From contig NC_046683.1 in NCBI RefSeq assembly GCF_009870125.1, positions 40,191,869-40,255,868 on the forward strand: DNA of 64,000 nucleotides, written 5' to 3'. Made by a program: the position numbers and the translations under genes. Below, in pieces: positions 26,339 through 34,504 of the stretch. Source of the DNA: Drosophila pseudoobscura (Eukaryota > Arthropoda > Insecta > Diptera > Drosophilidae). Within the stretch, counting starts at the first letter, position 1. Every line of letters begins with the position of its first letter. The notes beneath the pieces were generated by a model, which saw nothing but the letters and a program-made list of their open reading frames with translations, ran no database searches and was not told where the DNA came from.

Positions 26339-28847
26339 AAGTTTAATTGACGTTTGAAAATGCTAATTAGGTTCGATGGCTGCTTGAAGAGAGCGCGAGA
26401 GACAGGGACGGAGACAGAGCCAAACCGTAACAAAAGAAGAACCCAAAAAAGTAGAGCCAAACGGTTCTTTGCATATTTCGAGAACATAATCACACATAGT
26501 AAATACATACGTATGTATGTACATACATACATATGTGTGCATGTGTGTAAATCTTCATCTGAGATTTTTCGAGTTCCTGGACAGCAAATTTGGCAGTGCA
26601 AGCGCCCGCCCGTGCTTCACCGGGCAGGAGGGAAGGAGATTCAATTTCTGATGACTCTTGTTTATGTTTTAGCTTCGGTTTCACTAGGCAACCCGTCATT
26701 ACAGCTGTGGGAAGGTCTGTACATGTGTAGGCACAGATAATACGATGGATGTATCAGATAACGGCATTAAGTTTGATGTGCCCCAAAAGTGCCCTTTAGC
26801 TTTAGCCAAGTGCCTTCATACCGCATCAAGCAGAAAAACTATTGCATTACCATTGAAAAAAGAGTGCAAACAATACTGCTAGCACAAAAATTACAAGCCC
26901 CCCATACGGCCTGTAAGGGATATCCGCACTCTGATGCGTTACATATATTTTGCCTTCGGCCTCCTTCCAGCCTTCGCCTTCGCCTCTGCCACTGTCTCTG
27001 CCTCCGATGCTGCTTTGCTGCTTTTCTCTCTCGTCTCCTCTTTGGCAGCAGAGCGTAACGCGACGCACGCGCCGCTTTCGGGCAGCAGCGACGGCAGGCG
27101 ACGGCAGGCGACGCAAAGGAATTTTATGCGCAGGCGCAGCCCCAAAAAGGCCAGCGACTTTTGTCTTCTGCTGCTTCCTCCGCATGCTGCGCGGCTGTTG
27201 TTGCTTTTGTATTCGTTTTTGTTTTCGAGTAGGAGGACAATCCGCCTCGGATCCCGTTCCCACAGTCTCAGCAGGAACCAGGCAAAGAGCAGGATGGAGA
27301 CGGAAGGGAAGGGAAGGGAAGATCGACTGCAGATGGTCTCGGGTAGATGATAATTTGTATACCCTATACACCTACTCGCAGCATCCGAGAGAGCGGCTCC
27401 CACAGTAGTTTAACCACTCTCTGGCACACAGATCAAGAGAGCAAGGTATTTTTATGCAAGGTGACGCATTCCAAATATTGCTAATAAACTTCAACTAAAG
27501 GCCCCACCTTGCACTCATGCACCCCGCACACTGACCACACCACAAGTAAAAGCAAAAGCAAAAGCAAAAGACCAGTAGCAGAAAGGAGAGAGCAAAAGGC
27601 AGAGTGAAGAGCGTGACAGAGCGGGCCATTCAATCCTGATCCGAGTTCAATGTCAAGTTCAGTGTCGTTCATTCGACAAATTTCGTGATTTCATCGAAAC
27701 TTAGATCCCTTCGCCTAAAACTTATATCATTTTCGGGTGCTCACAGTTATCAGAGCCCTTGAAAAACCTAGAGCCAGCCTATACAAAAAATAATTATATT
27801 ATATAATTTTTTCAGAAAGAAATAGAACAACGGGCTTTCCGAATTAGGAAGGGCTACTGCAGTTGGTAAGTTTGTATGCTTTTGGTGGGGGGGGTTGTTG
27901 GCCCTGAGGTCAGAAGTTATAGCCTATTTCAACCCAACAGATCTTGCGGCGGATAACACATTCCCTAAAAGGAACACCGCGCCTATTGGTGACTGACTAG
28001 AACAGGATAAGGCGAAGAGTAAGTTTGAATTTAATTTTATTTGTTGTTGTTCTTGTTGTTGCTGCAATAATGTTGTCATCGGGCCCAGCCGCCCGGCAAC
28101 TGCTTTCCGCGGTCCCTCAAGCGATAAGTGCCACACTATACAGATTTATATCTCGCGGCGTCCCGTCCTGTCAAGGACGCACTTATCCCGGGGCGAATCT
28201 TGATGGGGGGGGACGGACCTGGAAAGAACCTGGGTAGGAGGGGTGCGTCACGCTTAGACGTGAGTCATCCAAAAAGTGGTCAGAAAGGGAACCCTGGTGG
28301 AGCGGAACGAAGTACAGAAACGCGTTACCCGAAAAGAGTTTTAAAAGGGTTATTAATGATGGCAGGGGGATTAATGGCGGGGGAGGGGTCGTTATGCAAG
28401 AACTCGTGACACAACGGATCTGCTGGATCGCGGCCTCTCCCTGTCTCTTTCCGTTTTTGTTTTTTTTTTTTTGTTTTGCGAATTCTGTCATTTCCTTTTG
28501 TTTCGTTTTCTTTTTATCTACAAAAAATATCCGCAGGGCGCCATTAGGACTACGCTGCCTGCGTCGCCCTGCTTGCTCTGCTGGGACGCTCCCGTTAGTG
28601 GTAGGACGGTTTTATTTCGTGGTGGTGGGCAATATGCCGCCAGCAGCAGAAGGGCAGATGCGAGAGGCGATGAGGAGGGAGTTTCATTAGCACACATTTT
28701 AAACTAGCTAAGTAATTAAACACGCGAGATTATCTTAGAACCAGTCTAGTCTCTATCCCTATCGCTCTCCTCCGTGGCCTACACAGCACGCAAATTTTTG
28801 GCCAGCAGCAACACCGCCTACAGAGAGCGAGCGTCCCTGGCTGCTGC

Positions 28848-28863
28848 ACACACACACACACAC
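28848..28863. repeat. (CA)n microsatellite
   Basis: A short CA tract of about eight units. Confidence 0.85.
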
Positions 28864-29041
28864 GCACTCGGAAATTTTTATTGATTTTTCACACACAAAC
28901 ACACAATGACACACAGGAGTTTCGTGGAGATAACGGAGGAAAGGCAATACAAATGGACAAACAAATAAAAACAACGATATGCAATTTCTCAACCGTTTCA
29001 CTAAGCCCCGCTCCTCTTCACACAGAATAAATAACACTTAC

Positions 29042-29575
29042 TGCACTCGTACTCTTCGTTTCGTTGGGTCTCCTCTCTCTCTTTGTTTTTTTGTTGCTTT
29101 CCTTTGGCTCCTTGACAAAATTTCAGCACACGCCCTAATTTGGCCGACGGAGGGGGCTGCGGCTAGCGCCAACGAGAGGATCCACCGGAGGACACCTATA
29201 AACAAAAAGAGACGCACACACACTTGCAAAAAAAAAGTGCAGGACACTCCCGTTACCGTGCCAGCTGGCTCTCACGTTTTTCTCCGCTGCTGAACGGTTG
29301 TTGGAGCGGCCGCGCCAAATCACTTTTATTAGATTAAACAATTGCACAAAGTCATTTCTATTGCACTTTTCGATGCGCGGCTAAGGATTTGAACCCACGT
29401 ATAAGCGAAGTTTTTTTTAGGTTCGAGCGAATTTCGTAGTTTTTAAATTTGTTTATCGACGCGCGCACAGCTACCGCTCGCTTCATTTGACGGAGGATTC
29501 GCGTTCACCAAGCATCTTCCTGTGGGGTGTGTGGGTTGCGGCCGCGGGCCGAGACAGATTGGGGCGGCAAGGCCG
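29042..29575 (-). other. Predicted 5' UTR exon of a leftward gene
   Basis: On the minus strand, a housekeeping-type promoter (DRE at 29605-29598, then Motif 1 at 29590-29581) is followed by about 530 bases without a convincing coding frame. These end in GAGTGCA|GTAAGT, a consensus splice donor with the exon ending at 29042. The right edge (transcription start) is approximate. The coding exons must lie left of the window, if the model is right. No acceptor or coding exon could be identified in 1-29041, so the gene is unnamed. Confidence 0.45.
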
Positions 29576-29580
29576 TGTAC

Positions 29581-29605
29581 CAGTGTGACCCCGGACTTAT
29601 CGATA
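29581..29605 (-). promoter_or_regulatory. DRE + Motif 1 core promoter, leftward
   Basis: Read on the minus strand, TATCGATA (DREF site, 29605-29598) is followed after a short spacer by GGTCACACTG (29590-29581), an exact match to Drosophila core-promoter Motif 1 (YGGTCACACTR). Both are established housekeeping-promoter elements, and Motif 1 is direction-biased, pointing to leftward transcription. Confidence 0.7.
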
Positions 29606-29872
29606 AGAACACGAACTTAGCCCACATAAGCCCCCTCCATTTAAAAAGTTCAACTACTTGAGGTAAATGGCGGAATATATTAACGATTGTAAATTCTTCT
29701 TGTAGATTCATACCATCTTTCATCTGAACTTAAAAATAACCACGCTAACTTTCACCTCAACTACGCTAACATTATTAAATTTTCATTATTTTCGGTGGAA
29801 AATTTAAATACCCCCTTGGATTGCAATGGGTTAATCGTTCTCCGTCGAGTATTGGAACGCATATTGCTCAAT

Positions 29873-29985
29873 TTGGATGTTCCGTCGAATATTACTAGCT
29901 AGATAGAACATTTAGTCATGTCCACCTAATTTTATCCGATTAATGAATCAATTTTCTACCTGATTGACTACTTTTAAGTAGCCTC
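29873..29985 (+). repeat. Dispersed repeat, copy A
   Basis: It starts near TTCCGTCGAAT and runs through TAGAACATTT, CATGTCCAC and TAATTTTAT to the ACTTTTAAGTAG region. It aligns almost without gaps to 30667-30780 at roughly 75-80 percent identity by eye. Probably a fragment of a decayed transposable element. Confidence 0.65.
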
Positions 29986-30666
29986 TTTTGTTGTATAGTG
30001 TAGAGAACAAGGTTTAAACAAAAAAGGTCAACAAAAAAACAGTGGCAACGTAAGTGAGTATGAAATGTCACGCCCACCGGAGTTTGGCTCAGCTATACCC
30101 TATTTCGTTATGTACATACATATATATGAAGAAACTGTTTTTCCAAGCTGTTTTAAAACGTAATTAATATAGAAATGATTGTTGTGTGTTGGACATATTT
30201 ATGCATATGATTAGGGTCTTGTAAATATATCTCAATCCCGATACCCATTCTTCGTTTCTGTAAGAAGACTAAAATCTTGAAAATATCGTTTAAATACCTT
30301 TGAAGCAGAAACTGAATAGTTTGGCCTTCATCATTAGATGACAAACATTCTCTCAGTTCTATAATATCCACTTCCCAGGGTATGCAAAATGTTGCTCAAT
30401 CCGCACAATGTTGTGGAACAATGCTGCACGATTTCACGGCACATGAGTCTGGCCCATACAAATTAATGTTGCCAGCAGCATAAAATGAGTGTAGAATTTA
30501 GAAACATTGTTGAGCTGAAAAGGGACATTGTGGCGAGGAAAAATCCCTCCACGAAGAGAGGATATCCCATCAAAAAATGGAGAGTAAGTCCCAAAGAAAA
30601 GAGAGCAAGTCCCAATCAAATCTACGGTCTCACTCTAAAAAATACCGAAAATGTATCATATTCCTC

Positions 30667-30780
30667 TTTGATCTTCCGTCGAATACTACAAACTATATAG
30701 AACATTTTGCCATGCCCACATAATTTTATACGATTCATGAATAATTTTTCTACTTAACTGGGTTACTCTAAATACTTGCT
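30667..30780 (+). repeat. Dispersed repeat, copy B
   Basis: It is the second copy of the repeat at 29873-29985, about 794 bases downstream and in the same orientation. Shared words include CTTCCGTCGAATA, ATAGAACATTTT, CATGCCCAC and TAATTTTAT. No coding capacity or terminal structure was recognised. Confidence 0.65.
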
Positions 30781-30935
30781 TTTATTGGATTTCTTTAGAG
30801 ATTGATTAAACTGGCAAAATATACCATTGTATACCGATATACCGTAAATATACCGTCGGTTCAATTTTGACCTCAAAAAATATCGAAAAGTATTAAAAAT
30901 ACCGTAAACGGTCACCCTGCCGTTTACTTTCCAAC

Positions 30936-30960
30936 CAGTGTGACCGCGGAATTATCGATA
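30936..30960 (-). promoter_or_regulatory. Second DRE + Motif 1 module
   Basis: On the minus strand, TATCGATA (30960-30953) and GGTCACACTG (30945-30936) occur with exactly the same spacing and nearly the same spacer as at 29605-29581. It may be an alternative leftward promoter, or a copy carried by a repeat. Confidence 0.55.
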
Positions 30961-31271
30961 AAACATATACGGTCTGACTCTCAGATATATATTAAAATAT
31001 AGCTTTTCGCTTACAAAATATACCGAAAATATACTGACGAATTCAAAGTATATTTTAAAAATTAGTGTTGCCCGATGTTAAACGATGTTTGCCTTTTGAC
31101 TTATCGAAAACATCGATAGCACCTAAGAAAAGGGCGCAAAAGTTAAAAATGTCAAGGAGAGATTTTAGCTATCGACAACACAGTGATCAAACCTGTTAAT
31201 AAGAATTTAATAAGACATAAGAAGCTATCTTAATTTAAGGGAAATACTCGGTGGGGCAGGGGTTTGACCAG

Positions 31272-31284
31272 GTGGCAGCGCTGG
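31272..31284 (+). promoter_or_regulatory. Motif 7-like promoter element
   Basis: TGGCAGCGCTGGA matches Drosophila core-promoter Motif 7 (KNNCAKCNCTRNY) at all but the last position. It lies about 320 bases upstream of the coiled-coil gene start codon, a plausible promoter position. Confidence 0.4.
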
Positions 31285-31600
31285 AATTTAAAATGTATTT
31301 TGTATATTTGAATGTTTTAAGTAAAGTTATCATTGATTTTGGCTTCAAACTAAACATAAGCAACCACTTTACAACTTTAGTTCAAATGGAAATTTATTCG
31401 AGCTCAAAATCATAGTTTAAATAATAATTCTTTTTCTAGCCAACCCTTGCTTGGCCGCCTCAAGGAATGATAACTGCCTTGCGTTTACGAACTAGGCACT
31501 GATACAGTGACACAGTGAGGTGAGATTGCATTGGTGGGGGTTTCTCAGAGGTCTATAGTATAGCTTAACACCCAACAGATCTACTAAAAGTTATACAATC

Positions 31601-33367
31601 ATGGATTCGGAGGAGAATGGCGGCTACATGTACAGCTGTGAGTCGTGCGAATCAAAACACATGCTCTCGAAACAGGGTACAGGATCGGTTGGATCTGGGT
31701 CCGGCTCATCGCAATCAACCAACGCGGTGCATGCATCATCTTCATCTATATCAGATGGGAGCGCTTCAGGGTATTGCATGCAGGATAATGAAACAGATTC
31801 GGATAATTCAGACGATATGAATTCGATGGACTTGAGGCATTGGAACTTTGTGGAACACTTTAAAAAGGATCCGACTGGATTCCTCGATGAAATTGTCGAA
31901 CGTTATATACATCTGAACAATGTGGTCAAGTTGAAAAGTAATGCGGCCAAAAAAGAAAAACAGATTCTGTCGAACGAGAAGAAGATGAACAGCGATCTGC
32001 GCCAAGAGCTAGAGAATTGTAGAAAGAGTCTGGAGAGTGTGAGCACCACCTGCCGCAACTTGGCAGCTGAAAGTCAACATTTTATGGGGGAATTGGAACG
32101 TGCCAGGCAGAAGTTTTACGAACAGCGCTCTGAACAGATGCAGGAGCACAACGGAGTTTGTGCCGTCCTCCGAAGCGAATTGCAGCAGGCCCAAGAGATG
32201 TGCCAGAGCCTGGCCGATGAAAAAGAAAAGCTCGTCGAAGAGGTAGACTTCTACAAGAGTCTGGGAGAGGGAGAGGGAGAGAGAGCGTCCGGCGGCCCCA
32301 ATCGGAAATACAAATTACTTTGTGCCGCTCTTAAAACCGAGCTCCACCATAATCAAACTGTTATTCAGGACTTGGGAAAGTACAACGAAGACTTAGAGGA
32401 GAAAGCCATCGGTGCGACCGAAGAAATGCAGAATCTGAGCGCTGAAAATGAAAAGCTTCAAGTGGAACTGAAGTTCTACAAGAACCAGTACTTTGACGAG
32501 AACTCCGAGGAAGTGCAAAAGAACAAAGAACTGCAGCAGGAACTCACAGAGGTGCAATCAAATTTCAAGAGCCTGGCCACTGCCAATGAGAAGCTTTTAA
32601 AGGAAATAGAGATCTACAAGACTGTCTTTTACAAAGACAAATCGGCGGGGAATGAGAAAGTCAAGGAATTCTGTCGTAAACTCCAAGGAGAGCTCCTCGA
32701 GAAAAATAAAACTCTTGAGAAAGTTCGTTCCACGAACGAAAAGTTACAAGACAAAGTAGGTCACATGAAATTAATGTTGAACCGCTTGGACCTCCATTCA
32801 AAGGGACTCAAAATAGCCCTCGATGAGAACTCTGAACTTGAAAAGCGGATGGTTGTGCAAAAGAAGGCCATAGAGCTACTCGAATCTCTGAACGCAAAGT
32901 TACGTGCGGATGCCACAAATACACGCGATTGCTTCAAGAAGCTGAGGGAAAGCTTTAAACTTGAACTGGCCAAAAGACAGGTCCACAGCTGTTCAGAATG
33001 CTCACGGCAGGGGGATGGCGAGGGCGATGGGGCTGGTGCTGGTGCTGGTGCTGGTGCTGACCACGAGCATGGAAAGAACCAAAAACTGCACTCCCTGCTC
33101 ATGAAGATGGTCCGTCATGTGGATAAGCTGTCCAAAATAACCCGCACCGCCAACACCAGTCCCAGCAGCTCCAGCAGCAACATCTCGATGTCCCAGATTC
33201 TAGGACGGAACCACCTGAAGATGGACCCTGAGGAGGTGCTAGAAGATGTGTTCAAGACATTCTGTGACTTGGCCACCGACTACTGGGTGACCCAGATGCA
33301 TCCTATGCAGTCGATGGAGGCCAGGCCATCGACTGGAAGCTGTCGTTCATCAGACGATGAAAATTAA
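31601..33367 (+). CDS. Coiled-coil protein of unknown function, 588 aa
   Basis: A single uninterrupted frame, with no recognised function. Residues 1-75 are Ser/Gly-rich and acidic. Residues 79-115 contain a compact segment (HWNFVEHFKKDPTGFLDEIV). Residues about 115-460 are almost entirely heptad-like coiled coil. Within it a motif of the type (N/S)L(A/S)xENEKL...(F/I)YK recurs near residues 153, 203, 278 and 324, with a degenerate copy near 375, spaced about 46-51 residues apart with one longer gap of 75. A Cys pair (CSEC, about 464-467) and a Gly-Ala tract (478-486) precede a short basic/helical C-terminal part (490-565) and an acidic end. The start is taken at the first ATG after an in-frame stop. 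The gene ends about 270 bases before a polyadenylation signal and converges with leftward transcription. A cytoskeletal, centrosomal or scaffold role would be a guess. Confidence 0.85.
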   Translation: MDSEENGGYMYSCESCESKHMLSKQGTGSVGSGSGSSQSTNAVHASSSSISDGSASGYCMQDNETDSDNSDDMNSMDLRHWNFVEHFKKDPTGFLDEIVERYIHLNNVVKLKSNAAKKEKQILSNEKKMNSDLRQELENCRKSLESVSTTCRNLAAESQHFMGELERARQKFYEQRSEQMQEHNGVCAVLRSELQQAQEMCQSLADEKEKLVEEVDFYKSLGEGEGERASGGPNRKYKLLCAALKTELHHNQTVIQDLGKYNEDLEEKAIGATEEMQNLSAENEKLQVELKFYKNQYFDENSEEVQKNKELQQELTEVQSNFKSLATANEKLLKEIEIYKTVFYKDKSAGNEKVKEFCRKLQGELLEKNKTLEKVRSTNEKLQDKVGHMKLMLNRLDLHSKGLKIALDENSELEKRMVVQKKAIELLESLNAKLRADATNTRDCFKKLRESFKLELAKRQVHSCSECSRQGDGEGDGAGAGAGAGADHEHGKNQKLHSLLMKMVRHVDKLSKITRTANTSPSSSSSNISMSQILGRNHLKMDPEEVLEDVFKTFCDLATDYWVTQMHPMQSMEARPSTGSCRSSDDEN

Positions 33368-33632
33368 CTCGAAACTTATCAGCAATAATGTAACCTACAG
33401 TACAGTACATCCACTATACACTACACTACATACAATACATATACACAACTAGAGTTTGTCTATACATGTACTATTGTTATATTTTTTACGATTTATGAAC
33501 GGGGACATCTATTTACCCGGACACCACACTATACCAGCAATGTATCATTCAAATTCACAATTGTACTATTTTGTATTCACACAGTTTTTCAAAATTAAAC
33601 TTGATGGTGGGTGCATATACATATTGAATTGC

Positions 33633-33638
33633 AATAAA
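33633..33638 (+). terminator. Polyadenylation signal of the coiled-coil gene
   Basis: AATAAA lies 266 bases downstream of the stop codon and is followed by a T-rich stretch. Confidence 0.7.
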
Positions 33639-33675
33639 TTGAGCTCTTTTCCTGGTTAAATTGTGCAACCGCCAT

Positions 33676-33681
33676 TTTATT
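33676..33681 (-). terminator. Polyadenylation signal of a leftward transcript
   Basis: Minus-strand AATAAA lies about 60 bases beyond the stop codon of the candidate exon at 33742-34027. It is only about 40 bases from the rightward signal at 33633, so two convergent transcripts probably overlap or abut here. Confidence 0.5.
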
Positions 33682-33741
33682 GTACAGCAGTTAATACAGT
33701 TGCAGAACAACCATTCGGTGCAGCGTGGCTGAGTGGTGCTC

Positions 33742-34027
33742 CTATTCATCCTGAATGCCCTTGAGAGCACTATTGTCGTCCGAGGCCTTCTGCTGCAGTT
33801 GGTGGTGCAAATGGAGATGCCAGGTCAAGCGAGCCTTGTGGGGGAAAACCTTTGATGGTAAAATGGAGGCTGTCTCAATTAAATAACAACTTCTTCGATG
33901 GTAACATAGGTTTTTGAACCGATTGGAATTGGAGGAGGCACTGGTTTCCCTGTCGGGAATTGGACTCCCATCGATTCCAATAGAAAATTGGTAGAGACTA
34001 CTGTGGTCTTGTGGCTTATTGGTGTCC
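33742..34027 (-). CDS. Candidate 3'-terminal coding exon of an unidentified leftward gene
   Basis: On the minus strand a good acceptor (pyrimidine tract ending CCCCCTATAG|G) opens a frame of about 95 codons without stops. It ends in TAG at 33744-33742 and is followed by AATAAA at 33681-33676. The last third (reading KARLTWHLHLHHQLQQKASD and on to IQDE) looks protein-like; the first two thirds look less so. There is no ATG, so it would need an upstream exon entering with one base of a split codon. It could be an alternative last exon of the large secreted-protein gene to its right, a small separate gene, or a chance open frame. Confidence 0.35.
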
Positions 34028-34137
34028 CTATAGGGGGAGAAAGGAAGCTTGCATTGTAGGTTACCCCATTTTAGTTAAACATATTTTATACCAGTTCGTG
34101 TGTATCTGTGGGTTCTCTTAACTTTATCAATAAATCT

Positions 34138-34143
34138 TTTATT
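34138..34143 (-). terminator. Polyadenylation signal of the secreted repeat protein gene
   Basis: Minus-strand AATAAA lies about 360 bases beyond the stop codon at 34505. It implies a 3' UTR of about 380 bases that includes a GATTAC-type hexamer array. Confidence 0.6.
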
Positions 34144-34380
34144 CAAAAATTCTAGTTACAATACAATACATATAGATATACATAGTACTTGTATCATAAA
34201 ACCACGACGACTCTTTATGTTGGTTCCTTGACACCGGATGACTGACTCTTACAGCCTATGCCACACTTATGACTACGGGATCTGGATCCCTGGAAAACAC
34301 CACCACTCGATCCCGATCCGGATCCTGATTCCGGCGGAGGAGCAGAGAAAGAACAGTGACTACAATAAATACACACACAT

Positions 34381-34425
34381 ACGGATACGGATACGATAAC
34401 GATTACGATTACGATTACGATAGTT
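34381..34425. repeat. (GATACG/GATTAC)n hexanucleotide repeat
   Basis: About seven tandem hexamers grade from GATACG to GATTAC. They lie in the predicted 3' UTR of the leftward gene. Confidence 0.8.
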
Positions 34426-34504
34426 TGGATACCCCCTTGGCAGGGGGACGGGACAGAGGGGAAACATATGTACACATATTTATATTTTTGTCTGGTGTAA
34501 GTAT

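Larger units (their letters stand above)
1..29041 (-). other. Long gene-free stretch, probable first intron of a leftward gene
   Basis: No reading frame here looks like a protein. The longer open frames (for example 7947-8519, 11969-12577, 20060-20728) are GC-rich or repeat-driven, overlap open frames on the other strand and show no recognisable domain. The stretch holds poly-A-rich DNA, many microsatellites, a minisatellite at 7.3-7.7 kb and ATCGAT-rich islands. A leftward promoter and a 5' UTR exon ending in a consensus donor (minus-strand GTAAGT at 29041-29036) sit at its right edge, so I infer it is mostly the first intron of a gene whose coding exons lie left of the window. It could also be plain intergenic DNA. 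Confidence 0.4.
29606..31600. other. Intergenic region with decayed repeats between divergent genes
   Basis: The region is AT-rich, without a plausible coding frame. It contains two copies of an approximately 110-bp repeat, many ATATACCG words, a second DRE/Motif 1 module, a minus-strand Motif 6 match at 31016-31027 and a near match to Motif 7 (CAGCGCTG) at 31272-31284. The promoter of the rightward coiled-coil gene must lie in its right part. A possible 5' UTR acceptor is TTTTTCTAG ending near 31439. Confidence 0.6.

Noticed and set aside
26934-27408. Four overlapping frames of 138-174 codons
   Set aside because: All four cover the same GC-rich stretch on both strands, which is the pattern of chance lack of stops.
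29377-29400. tRNA-like B box (minus-strand GGGTTCAAATCC)
   Set aside because: The flanking bases do not form a T-arm stem and no matching A box or acceptor stem is present. It lies in the predicted 5' UTR exon.
34215-34475. Minus-strand frame with Val-Ile and Ser-Gly repeats downstream of the secreted-protein gene
   Set aside because: Its first half is the translation of a hexanucleotide array and the rest lies in the predicted 3' UTR.
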